The notes under the pieces were generated by a model. That model ran no database searches. It worked only from the letters and a program-made list of their open reading frames with translations, and had not been told where the DNA came from. Below are positions 1 to 9,100 of a stretch of 30,912 nucleotides of DNA, in pieces. Position numbers and translations under genes: made by a program. The stretch spans positions 1 through 30,912 of the forward strand of contig JAEZKL010000081.1 in assembly GCA_023415475.1 (NCBI GenBank), written 5' to 3'. Origin of the DNA: Bacillota bacterium. Lineage in GTDB: Bacteria > Bacillota > Clostridia > Lachnospirales > Lachnospiraceae. The stretch's first letter is position 1. Each line of letters begins with the position of its first letter.

Positions 1-981
1 CCCTTTGTTCCTTCCGATAAAGCGGATCGGGAGAAGCGTTGCCAAGATATTATTAATATTCAGGCTCTCGGTCTGAAGACAAGGCTGGCTCATATTAACG
101 GAAGCTGTGCGGTGGTTGGAATCTCAGGCGGACTGGATTCTACCCTGGCACTGTTAGTTACAGATAAGGCCTTTGAGTTATTAGGTTTTGATAAAAAGGG
201 AATCATTGCGGTTACGATGCCCTGTTTCGGGACGACAGATCGAACCTATCAGAACGCCGTAGATTTGGCGAAGTGCCTCGGAGTTACCTTTATGGAGGTG
301 CCGATTCGAGACGCTGTAGAATTGCATTTTAAGGATATCGGACACGATAAGAACCAGCATGACCTGACCTATGAGAATAGTCAGGCAAGAGAGCGTACTC
401 AGGTGCTGATGGATATCGCGGGTAAATATAACGGCTTTGTTGTTGGTACCGGAGATATGTCCGAGCTGGCACTTGGTTGGGCTACCTATAATGGAGATCA
501 TATGTCCATGTATGGTGTGAATGCCTCGGTGCCGAAGACTCTAGTCAGATATCTGGTGGAATATTTTGCGGATACTGCAGGGGATGAAAAGTTAGGCGAT
601 GTATTGAGGGATATCTTAGATACCCCGGTAAGCCCTGAGCTTCTTCCTCCAAAGGATGGTGAGATATCCCAGAAGACAGAGGATATCGTAGGACCTTATG
701 AGCTTCATGACTTTTTCCTATACTATATTTTAAGGTTTGGTTTTGAGCCTTCCAAGGTTTATCGGTTAGCAAAAATTGCATTTGCGAATCGTTATGAGGA
801 TAAAGTAATATTAAAATGGTTAAAGGTGTTTTACCGAAGATTCTTCACTCAGCAATTCAAACGATCCTGTCTGCCAGATGGGCCAAAGGTAGGAAGTGTT
901 TCCGTTTCGCCGAGAGGTGATTTGCGAATGCCGAGTGATGCATCATCAGCACTATGGATGAAAGAGCTGGACCAGTTATAA
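1..981 (+). CDS. nadE: Glutamine-dependent NAD+ synthetase, 3' part (5' end outside window)
   Basis: The enzyme makes NAD+ from deamido-NAD+ by an ATP-dependent amidation, the last step of NAD synthesis, in the cytosol. The frame is open from base 1, so the gene starts upstream of the window; the GTG at 112 lies inside the synthetase domain and is not a credible start. The visible part holds the ATP pyrophosphatase P-loop (ISGGLDSTLAL, about bases 118-150), then GTGDMSELALGWATYNGDHM and a C-terminal region ending in RMPSDASSALWMKEL, all typical of the synthetase domain. The residues before the P-loop (PFVPSDKADREKRCQDI) match the linker from an N-terminal nitrilase-type glutaminase domain, which suggests the long glutamine-dependent form. 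That domain cannot be seen here. No key residue appears to be missing in the visible part. Confidence 0.93.
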   Translation, partial: PFVPSDKADREKRCQDIINIQALGLKTRLAHINGSCAVVGISGGLDSTLALLVTDKAFELLGFDKKGIIAVTMPCFGTTDRTYQNAVDLAKCLGVTFMEVPIRDAVELHFKDIGHDKNQHDLTYENSQARERTQVLMDIAGKYNGFVVGTGDMSELALGWATYNGDHMSMYGVNASVPKTLVRYLVEYFADTAGDEKLGDVLRDILDTPVSPELLPPKDGEISQKTEDIVGPYELHDFFLYYILRFGFEPSKVYRLAKIAFANRYEDKVILKWLKVFYRRFFTQQFKRSCLPDGPKVGSVSVSPRGDLRMPSDASSALWMKELDQL

Positions 982-990
982 TTCATGGCA

Positions 991-1019
991 ATAGAAAGTT
1001 CACGAAGTGTGCTTTCTAT
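991..1019 (+). terminator. Hairpin after nadE, weak intrinsic terminator
   Basis: ATAGAAAG (991-998) pairs perfectly with CTTTCTAT (1012-1019), and CAC/GTG pair again around a GAA loop. The tail that follows is only moderately T-rich (cgtttacttt). It lies between the nadE stop and the degV ribosome site, so it may end or attenuate nadE transcription. Confidence 0.45.
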
Positions 1020-1059
1020 CGTTTACTTTACGAAACTCGTAGATTTAGGAGGAAGAATA

Positions 1060-1938
1060 ATGGCACTAAAGATTATTACAGATTCAGCTTCAGATATATC
1101 AAGAGAGGTGATTGACCGTTTTCATCTCCATGTAATCCCTACCCCGGTGGTTATTGATGAAAAAGATTATTTTGACGGCGAGACTATCATGCCCGAAGAA
1201 TTCTACGATATCCTACGGAGTGGGAAGGATATAAAGACCTACCACATCAACGCCCAGATGTTTTACGATAACTTTGAACCTTATGCAAAGAATGGGGACG
1301 AAGTGATTTATATCTGCTTTTCCACCGGTATTGCAGGAACCTTCAATGCAGCAAATATCGCAAAGGCAGAGCTCTTAGAGCAGTATCCCGATTTTGAGCT
1401 TACTATCATTGATTCCAAGTGCGCCTCATTAGGGTTTGGTATCGCTACCTATTATGCTCTTTTGATGCAGAAGAATGGTGCGACGAAGCAGGAGATCATC
1501 GATGGGATCGAATGGCATTGTGAGCATGCGGAACAGGTATTTACCGTTAGTACCTTGGAGTATCTGTTAAAGGGTGGAAGACTCAGTCGAACCTCAGCGA
1601 TTGCAGGAGGACTACTGGATATCAAGCCAATCATTCATGTGAATGATATTGGTGCATTGGAATCGATTGAGAAGGTACGAGGAAGGCAGAAATCCTTAAA
1701 GAGGCTGATTGAAATCGTTGCTGAACGTGGTGTTGATCTGGCTGATCAAGTCATAGGAGTGGTTCATGGTGATGATGCCGCGACGATGAAGGCTGTAGAG
1801 GAGCAGCTTACGAATACATACGGCTGTAAGAAATTTATAGATAATTATGTAGGCTGTGCCATCGGAGCACATACGGGACCGGGAATCATCGGAATAATTT
1901 TTCAAAACGAAGTTTCCCCTTATAAAAAATATTTGTAA
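1060..1938 (+). CDS. DegV family fatty-acid-binding protein
   Basis: DegV/FakB-type proteins bind a fatty acid and, in Firmicutes, present it to the kinase FakA for phosphorylation and phospholipid synthesis. This 292-residue protein has the family N-terminus MALKIITDSASDIS, the lipid-contacting segment YICFSTGIAGTFNAA, the segment DSKCASLGFG, and LEYLLKGGRLSRTSA followed by IKPIIHV. The ATG at 1060 follows TTTAGGAGGAAGAATA, a strong ribosome site, and gives the normal family length. An in-frame ATG at 985 would add 25 residues with no ribosome site and no family resemblance, so it was not used. No FakA is nearby. Genomes of this group usually carry several DegV paralogues, so the exact ligand and partner are unknown. 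Confidence 0.93.
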   Translation: MALKIITDSASDISREVIDRFHLHVIPTPVVIDEKDYFDGETIMPEEFYDILRSGKDIKTYHINAQMFYDNFEPYAKNGDEVIYICFSTGIAGTFNAANIAKAELLEQYPDFELTIIDSKCASLGFGIATYYALLMQKNGATKQEIIDGIEWHCEHAEQVFTVSTLEYLLKGGRLSRTSAIAGGLLDIKPIIHVNDIGALESIEKVRGRQKSLKRLIEIVAERGVDLADQVIGVVHGDDAATMKAVEEQLTNTYGCKKFIDNYVGCAIGAHTGPGIIGIIFQNEVSPYKKYL

Positions 1939-2008
1939 CAGTTCAGCGATGCAAATTATTTAGTGGACTGACACCATATGTCCAAATAGTATGAGATACT
2001 TATCTAAA

Positions 2009-2058
2009 AATAAAAGAATGCTGTAAAGCCGTTACGGAGGTAGTAAGCTTTACAGCAT
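2009..2058 (-). terminator. Intrinsic terminator of the minus-strand FMN_bind-like gene
   Basis: ATGCTGTAAAGC (2018-2029) and GCTTTACAGCAT (2047-2058) form a perfect 12-bp stem with a 17-base loop. Read on the minus strand, the stem is followed by a T-rich tract (ATTCTTTTATTTTTAG). It begins six bases past the stop of the minus-strand gene and could also stop transcripts arriving from degV. Confidence 0.75.
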
Positions 2059-2063
2059 CCTTG

Positions 2064-2501
2064 TTATTCTTCTACTTGTGCTTTCTCAAGTGCAAGCTTA
2101 ATGGCTTCAATCAGAAGCTGCTGAGTGTATTTGCTGTCCTCCAGGAGCTCAAGCCGGTCGATGGGAACATCGTTATACAGCTGGGTTGCAATTGCTTCCA
2201 GAGAGGGTTCTACCAGTGGAAACATAGTAGTGATTGCTTCATCAATATTCTTGATGCTCACTTTGTTAATGTGATTCTTATCAACCACGACCTCCAGGTT
2301 GAGAGCGGTATCATTCAGGCTGATAGAGGAGGTATATACACCTGCTGTGTACATATCGGTTTCTGCAGAAGCTGCTTCATCATCCTTGTTTGGTCTGAAC
2401 ATGAATATGAGAAGTAGAATCAAAAGAATTCCTAATGCTGCAAAAATCACTGTATATATGATTTCTTTTAATTGGATAACGACTATTTTAGTCTTTGCCA
2501 T
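2064..2501 (-). CDS. Membrane-anchored FMN_bind-like small protein
   Basis: A 145-residue protein with one N-terminal membrane segment (about residues 13-35, very rich in L and I), a short charged linker, and an extracytoplasmic domain from about residue 50. The domain follows the FMN_bind pattern: an aromatic-Thr opening (MYTAGVYTSS), a strand pair with VVVDKNHINKVSI, an amphipathic middle, and a C-terminal helix SKYTQQLLIEAIKLALEKA. FMN_bind domains carry flavin, some attached covalently to Thr of an SGAT motif. Here the equivalent stretch reads SKYT, with Thr126 in the modified position, so flavin binding is possible but unproven. The start follows CGGAGGTTAGAA. It is transcribed alone, divergently from addB. 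It could equally be a structural relative that lost flavin binding. Confidence 0.7.
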   Translation of the reverse strand: MAKTKIVVIQLKEIIYTVIFAALGILLILLLIFMFRPNKDDEAASAETDMYTAGVYTSSISLNDTALNLEVVVDKNHINKVSIKNIDEAITTMFPLVEPSLEAIATQLYNDVPIDRLELLEDSKYTQQLLIEAIKLALEKAQVEE

Positions 2502-2521
2502 TTCTAACCTCCGAGCATGAT

Positions 2522-2551
2522 TTGCTTCATGTCTTATTCTTAATATATATT
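2522..2551 (+). promoter_or_regulatory. Candidate sigma-A promoter for addB
   Basis: TTGCTT (2522-2527), an 18-base spacer and TATATT (2546-2551), in the AT-rich gap between the FMN_bind-like gene and addB. The match is only fair and no experimental support is available. Confidence 0.3.
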
Positions 2552-2605
2552 ATTAAACTCGTTTCTGTTTTATGCAGATATATTTTATTGATGGGGGGAT
2601 ATTTT

Positions 2606-5600
2606 ATGTCCTTGCAATTGATTCTTGGAAGTGCCGGTTCTGGTAAATCCTATCAGTTATATCGTGAAGTAATCGAACAATCGAAGAGGAACCCGGAGAC
2701 CAATTACCTGGTGCTTGTTCCGGAGCAGTTTACCCTGCAGACACAAAAGGATATCGTTACAATGCACCCGGAGCATGGGGTCATGAATGTGGATATCCTT
2801 AGCTTTCTGCGCTTTGCCTACCGAATCTTTGATGAGATCGGGGGGTATGACTCTCCGGTACTCGAGGATACGGGAAAGAGTATGGTGCTTCGTAAGGTGG
2901 TTGCCCAGAAGCGAAAGGATTTAATTCTATTCGGATCCAATGTTAGAAAGCCAGGCTTTATCGGTGAGCTTAAATCAGTGCTGTCTGAGCTGTATCAGTA
3001 TAATGTCCAGACTGATGACTTTGAAAAGATGTTCGAAATCTCAAGGAAGAAGCCGGTGCTTCAGGCGAAGCTTAAGGACCTCTTAACGATATACGAAGGC
3101 TTTCAGGATTTTATGAAAGAACGCTATATTACTGCGGAGGAATTATTGGTTGTATTAAATGACGCAATTGATCATTCGGAATGGATTAGGGGAACAGTAA
3201 TCTGCCTCGACGGCTTTACCGGCTTTACTCCCTGCCAATATCAGATACTCCGTAAAATGCTCCGATACGCGAAGAAGGTTGTGATTACTGTAACAATCGA
3301 CCCATCGGAAGAGCTTGGGGGGGCGATAGAGGAGCATCAGCTATTTGGCTTAAGTAAGAAAACGATTCAAAAGCTGCAGCAATTAGCGCAGGAGGAACAG
3401 GTAGTCACCCTGGAGCCGGTCTATGCGGAACGAAGAAGTGGGATGGGCGTACCCTATCGTTTTCTTGAGTCTGAGGGCTTGGCTTCTCTTGAACACAATC
3501 TGTTTCGCTTTCCGTATCAGCCCTTCCAGAAGGAGCAGGAGGATATCGAGATCCATACGGCCAAGGATATGAAGGCAGAGGTTGATTTTATTGCAAGAGA
3601 AATTAAGCGACTGGTTCGGGAGAAGGGCTATCGTTACCATGATATTGCGGTGGTATCAGGTAATGTAGAGGAATATGGTAGAATTGCAAAGCGCAGCTTT
3701 GCACAGGAAGGTATTCCCTGCTTTGTTGACTATAAGAAGGATATTCTGAATAATCCCTTCGTAGAGCTTCTTCGTTCTGCGGTCACCATCGTGGGTGAGG
3801 ATTTTAGCTATGAAGGAGTATTTCGTTTTCTGCGATCCGGACTTACCGATATCGGCGAGGAAGATATTGACCGTTTGGAGAATTATATACTGGCAACGGG
3901 AATTCGTGGAATTAGAAGGTGGAGTGAACCCTTTACGAGAACCTATAAAAGCAAAGAGCCTCTGGATTTGGAGCGGATTAACCGGTCAAGAGCCGATTTG
4001 ATTGATATGGTCGGACCGCTTTATGAGGTGCTAAAGGATAAGGATAAGACACTCCGGGATTATACAACAGCTCTTTATGAGCTTGGGGTACGTCTTAGGG
4101 TGGAACAGAAATTAGATCATTATCGCAAGCAATTTGCAGAAGAGAATCAGCACTTGATTGCAAAGGAATTTGAGCAGGTCTACCAGATCATTATGGAACT
4201 TTATGACCAGATGGTTCTCTTACTCGGTATGGAGAAGTGCAGCCTAAAAGAATTCGGTGAGATTCTTGATACCGGCTTTGTAGAGGTGAAGGTGGGGTTG
4301 ATTCCTCCCGGTGTTGATGAGGTTGTTGTCGGAGATACGGAGCGAACCAGGTTAAAGGATATTAAAGCCTTGTTTTTTGCAGGGGTAAATGAAGGAATTA
4401 TCCCCAAGGCAATCAGCACCGGTGGAATTTTCTCCGATATTGAACGAGAGCTGTTGATAAATAACGAGATTGAATTGGCTCCGACCAAACGTCAGCAGGC
4501 ATTTACGGAGCAATTCTATATCTATCTGAATATGACAAAGCCGAAGAACAAGCTATATATCACTTATCATAAGGTTAATGAGGAAGGAAAGTCTGTTAAT
4601 CCCTCCTTCCTGATTGGTAAGCTAAAGCAGCTCTTCCCCAGACTGTCGGTTATTGATGAGGACGAATATAAGGAGGATGCCGAACATGTCCTGAAGGACG
4701 ACGGATTATCTTACCTCGCCCAGGGACTTCGCGGATATCATCAGAACGATACAACAGAGCTTTGGAAGGAATTGTTCCTTTACTATCGTTCCAGGGAGGA
4801 GAAGGACCGTATTCTTCAAAAGCTCCTGCAGGGGGCTTTCTATATTAATAACGAGAACGGTATTTCTAAGGAAGCTGCAGGACTACTCTATGGTATGGAG
4901 CTTAAAGGAAGTGTTACCAGGTTGGAGCGATATGCCGGCTGTGCCTTCGCGCATTTTATGAATTACGGCTTATCCTTGGAGGAACGCAGGGAATACAAGC
5001 TGGCGATACCGGACATCGGAAATATCTTTCATAATGCAATCGATAACTTCTCCAAGCGTCTGGATGGTGCTGAATATAATTGGCATACCATTCCTGATGA
5101 GGTTCGCGAGGAGTGGGCATCCCAGAGTGTTCAAAAGGCAGTGGAGGATTATGAGAATTCTATCCTTAGAAGCAATAAACGAAACGAATATCTGATTACC
5201 AGAATGGAACGAATTACAATACGAACCCTGTGGGCAGTGTGTAATCAGATTAAGCAGGGAGCCTTTGAGCCGGCAGGGTATGAGATGCCTTTTTATCATG
5301 TTCCGGATACGGCGCTGACCTTAACAGGAAGAATTGACCGACTTGATTTGTATGAGGATGAGGATAAGGTATATGTTCGTGTAATTGATTATAAATCCGG
5401 CAATACCTTTTTCGATATCGGAAGCATCTATTATGGATTGCAGCAGCAGTTATCGGTATACTTAAGTGCTGCGATGGAGTATCTGGCTAAGAGATATCCG
5501 GATAAGGAGATTGTCCCTTCCGGTATCTTCTATTATCACATTGACGATCCGATTGTCGCTAAGTCGGAGCAGGTAGAAGAGGATATCTATCGTAGTCTTC

Positions 5601-5998
5601 GGATGAATGGATTAGTTAATGGCGACAGCAAGGTAGTCGCGTTGATGGATACTAAGCTGGAAGGGCCGGATAACACGCTGAGACCCAGTGCTAAGTCTGA
5701 AATAATTCCGATCGAGACGAATAAAGAGGGTGGACTGGCAAAACGGTCTCAGGCAGCAAGCAAACAGCAGATTAAGGCTTTGGTGAATTATGTGAATCAT
5801 AAGCTGGTAGAGGATAGTAGACAGATTCTGTCCGGAGATACGAGGTTGAACCCCTATCGGGCGGATAAACAGACTGCCTGTGCTTATTGCGAGTATCGTT
5901 CAGCCTGCGGCTTTGACCAAAGACTGCCCGGACATGCATATCGCAATCTAGCGAAGAAATCCACCGATGAGATCAAGGCAGAAATCTTTGGAGTTTGA
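2606..5998 (+). CDS. addB: ATP-dependent helicase/nuclease subunit B
   Basis: AddB pairs with AddA to unwind and resect double-strand DNA ends for RecA loading, the Firmicute counterpart of RecBCD. The 1130-residue product is of normal length. Seen: a Walker A motif at the N-terminus (LILGSAGSGKS, residues 6-15), a degenerate helicase-like body, and a C-terminal nuclease of the RecB family with GRIDRLDLY and VIDYKSG (Asp928, Lys930). The four cysteines of the Fe-S latch are present: Cys779 (YAGCAFAHF) and Cys1092, Cys1095 and Cys1101 (TACAYCEYRSACGF). I chose the ATG at 2606 because GGGGGG lies eight bases upstream and MSLQLILGSAGSGKS is the family N-terminus; the longer in-frame extension to 2495 reads through the promoter region. 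addA follows after 158 bp. Confidence 0.97.
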   Translation: MSLQLILGSAGSGKSYQLYREVIEQSKRNPETNYLVLVPEQFTLQTQKDIVTMHPEHGVMNVDILSFLRFAYRIFDEIGGYDSPVLEDTGKSMVLRKVVAQKRKDLILFGSNVRKPGFIGELKSVLSELYQYNVQTDDFEKMFEISRKKPVLQAKLKDLLTIYEGFQDFMKERYITAEELLVVLNDAIDHSEWIRGTVICLDGFTGFTPCQYQILRKMLRYAKKVVITVTIDPSEELGGAIEEHQLFGLSKKTIQKLQQLAQEEQVVTLEPVYAERRSGMGVPYRFLESEGLASLEHNLFRFPYQPFQKEQEDIEIHTAKDMKAEVDFIAREIKRLVREKGYRYHDIAVVSGNVEEYGRIAKRSFAQEGIPCFVDYKKDILNNPFVELLRSAVTIVGEDFSYEGVFRFLRSGLTDIGEEDIDRLENYILATGIRGIRRWSEPFTRTYKSKEPLDLERINRSRADLIDMVGPLYEVLKDKDKTLRDYTTALYELGVRLRVEQKLDHYRKQFAEENQHLIAKEFEQVYQIIMELYDQMVLLLGMEKCSLKEFGEILDTGFVEVKVGLIPPGVDEVVVGDTERTRLKDIKALFFAGVNEGIIPKAISTGGIFSDIERELLINNEIELAPTKRQQAFTEQFYIYLNMTKPKNKLYITYHKVNEEGKSVNPSFLIGKLKQLFPRLSVIDEDEYKEDAEHVLKDDGLSYLAQGLRGYHQNDTTELWKELFLYYRSREEKDRILQKLLQGAFYINNENGISKEAAGLLYGMELKGSVTRLERYAGCAFAHFMNYGLSLEERREYKLAIPDIGNIFHNAIDNFSKRLDGAEYNWHTIPDEVREEWASQSVQKAVEDYENSILRSNKRNEYLITRMERITIRTLWAVCNQIKQGAFEPAGYEMPFYHVPDTALTLTGRIDRLDLYEDEDKVYVRVIDYKSGNTFFDIGSIYYGLQQQLSVYLSAAMEYLAKRYPDKEIVPSGIFYYHIDDPIVAKSEQVEEDIYRSLRMNGLVNGDSKVVALMDTKLEGPDNTLRPSAKSEIIPIETNKEGGLAKRSQAASKQQIKALVNYVNHKLVEDSRQILSGDTRLNPYRADKQTACAYCEYRSACGFDQRLPGHAYRNLAKKSTDEIKAEIFGV

Positions 5999-6048
5999 TC
6001 TCGATCTATTTTGTACAAATTGACGTATATTGCTTTTGATTGAGGCTT

Positions 6049-6078
6049 TTGATACTAATTTATTTTAAACTTTTTAAT
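6049..6078 (+). promoter_or_regulatory. Candidate promoter in the addB-addA gap
   Basis: TTGATA (6049-6054), an 18-base spacer and TTTAAT (6073-6078). A 13-base palindrome, ATGAATAATTCAT (6077-6089), overlaps the -10 end. The gap is long for an addBA operon, which fits an internal promoter, but neither hexamer is strong. I see no LexA-type GAAC-N4-GTTC box. Confidence 0.3.
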
Positions 6079-6156
6079 GAATAATTCATACGGGAAGAAG
6101 CTGCATCAGCTAAAGCAAATATGCTTAGTTGATAATAAAGATAAGGGGAGAGAAGA

Positions 6157-9100
6157 ATGGGTTGGACAAAAGCGCAACAGAAGGTTATTGATACGAGAAA
6201 TAAGAATTTATTAGTTTCGGCAGCAGCAGGCTCCGGTAAGACTGCTGTATTAGTTGAGCGTATTATTTCTATGATTTCTGAAGGCGAGAAGCCAATCGAT
6301 ATTGATCATCTCTTAGTGGTTACCTTTACGAATGCCGCAGCGGCAGAGATGAGGGAACGTATCGGTAAAGCGATTGATAAAAAGCTTCAGGAGAGCCCGG
6401 ATAATCGTCATCTTCAACGACAGATATCCTTGCTGCAAAGTGCCCAGATAACAACGATACATAGCTTTTGTCTGAATGTAATCCGTAATTATTTTCATCG
6501 GATTGATCTTGACCCATCCTTCAAAATCGCAGAGGAATCGGAGATTACGTTGTTGAAATCCGATGTAATCTCCGATATTCTGGAACGTTGGTATGAGGAG
6601 GGAAGGGAGGAGTTCCATGATTTTGTGGAAAGCTATTCCTATTCCAAATCCGATCTACCGATCGAGAACTTGATTCTTCAGCTATTCAATTTCTCTATGA
6701 GTGATCCCTGGCCTAAGGCCTGGATTGCAAGGATGCGTCGCAGATTTGAGATCAGCTCATTGCAGGAGCTGAATGAGACCTCCTGGATGTATGAGATATT
6801 AGACTATGTAAAGGAAGTGCTTGGAGATCTGCTTAAGAAGAACAGCCAAGCAATTGATATTTGCAATGAAGCCGGAGGTCCCACAGTATATGAGGCTGCA
6901 TTGCTTTCTGATCGGAGCATTCTGGAATCCCTCAAGCAAGCTAAGACCTACGAGGAATACGCGAAGCTATTTCCCGGGATTACGTATGACCGCCTGTCAA
7001 ATAAGAAGGAGGAGGGGGTACAGCCCTGGAAAAAGGATCGGGTAAAGGAACTCCGCGAAGAGGTCAAAAAGGGTATCAAAGACTTGACCGGACAATATTT
7101 CTTCCAATCACCGGAAGAGATGCTTGCGGATCATCAGGCAGTAGGCAGGGTAATGCAGGTGCTTTTTGATCTAACCATAGAATTCATGGAGGAGTTTGCA
7201 AAGAAAAAGGAAGAGAAGAACCTGATTGATTTTAACGACCTGGAGCATTTTGCCTTGAAAATACTCGTAGAAGAAAAGACAGATGATAGCGGTGGATGGA
7301 CGCCTACACAAGCTGCTCTGGAATTAAGCGAGCTGTTCGAAGAAATTCTGATCGATGAATATCAAGATAGTAATATGGTTCAAGAGACAATCCTTCGAAG
7401 CATCTCTCGTGAAGACCTGGGAAGACCGAATCGATTTATGGTTGGTGATGTAAAGCAAAGTATTTATAAATTCCGTCTGGCGATGCCGGAGATTTTCATG
7501 GAGAAGTATGTAAGCTATTCCTGTGAGGAGCTTAGCACAGAGGGTAATACGAATTATTACCAGCGAATTGACCTGGACAGGAATTTCCGCAGCAGGGATA
7601 CAGTACTGCAATATGTGAATATGATCTTCGAGCAGATCATGCAAGACTGTATTGGCGGTATTACATATGACGAAGCGGCAGCTCTTAAATATGGAGAGCT
7701 TTACGAGGAGTTATTACCGGAGGATATTCGGTCAAGGATTGCCACAGAGGTAGATTTATTACTCGTAACGGATGAAGATAATGAGGAAGGGAAGCAGGAG
7801 GATATGTCCTTTGGTGGAAAGGACGCCTTCAAAGGGACGGAGAAAGAGGAGGATAAGGATATCGCATCCTCAGATTTAGGCGGTGACAATGAAGAAGAGG
7901 CTGTCTATACCAAGAAGGAACTGGAAGCAAGAGCAATCGCTAATAAGATTAGGGAGTTGACGAAGCCTGACAGTGGAATGCTGGTATTTGACCAGAAGGC
8001 GAAGAAGCATCGACCCGCAGAGCTAAGAGATATCGTCATTCTGCTTCGTAGCATGACAGGATGGTCTGAGGTGTTTGTAAACACTCTGATGCAGGAAGGA
8101 ATCCCCGCTTATGCTGATACCGGAACCGGTTATTTTCAGACATTGGAGATTATGACGATACTGAATATGCTCCGTATTATCGATAACCCAAGGCAGGATA
8201 TTCCTTTGGTCGGTGTGCTATATTCTCCCATGGTAGGTTTAACTTCAACGGAGCTTGCGTTAATTCGTGCATCCGATCGTAATGTCAGTATGTATTCCGG
8301 GTTGCTTGCCTTCGCTACTGCGCAGTCTTCGGAGGATCAGCAAAGTATAGAGAAGGATAAAAATAGTGATAACTTAATGGCAGAGCTGAGATTAAAGGTA
8401 GTGAATTTCCTACAGGAATTGGAGTATTACCGTTCTCTGGTTAATCATAAGCCGATCCACGAGGTAATCCAAATGGTACTGGATAAGACCGGGTACTACT
8501 ATTATGCCAGTGCAATGCCGGGTGGTGAGCAGAGAAAGGCTAATATTGATATGCTCCTTGCTCAGGCGGTACGTTTTGAAAAGGGCAGCTATAGCGGGCT
8601 ATTCCATTTTGTCCGGTATATAGAGAAGCTTCATAAATATGAAGTGGATTATGGAGAGGCTGCCACCTCCGGGGAGCAGGATAACACGGTTCGAATTATG
8701 AGTATTCATAAGAGCAAGGGCTTGGAGTTCCCAATCGTTGTCGTGGCCGGGATGAGTAAGCAGTTTAATACCCAGGATCTTCGCAGCAGCATCGTACTCC
8801 ATAGTGAGTTAGGTGTCGGTCCAGAGTTCATTGACAGTAAGAACAGAACCAAGGTACCTACTTTACTAAAGAAGGCAATTCAGAAGAAGGTGCAGGTGGA
8901 AAACCTCGGTGAAGAGCTTCGTGTATTATACGTTGCCATGACCAGAGCGAAGGAGAAGCTAATCCTAACCGGGTACCTGAAATCAAAGGAGTATATCAGG
9001 GGGAAGGAATTCTCCTTCTATGAACTTCTGTCCGCTAAGAGCTATCTGGACTTCGTACTTCCGGCTATGGTAAACCGTATGGGAGGGGCTCCGGATTTGG

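Noticed and set aside
112..981. nadE starting at the GTG at 112
   Set aside because: The frame stays open to base 1 and the GTG is within the strand leading into the P-loop; the gene is truncated by the window edge.
6077..6089. ATGAATAATTCAT before addA as an SOS (LexA) box
   Set aside because: It does not fit the Firmicute GAAC-N4-GTTC pattern; kept only as an unexplained palindrome.
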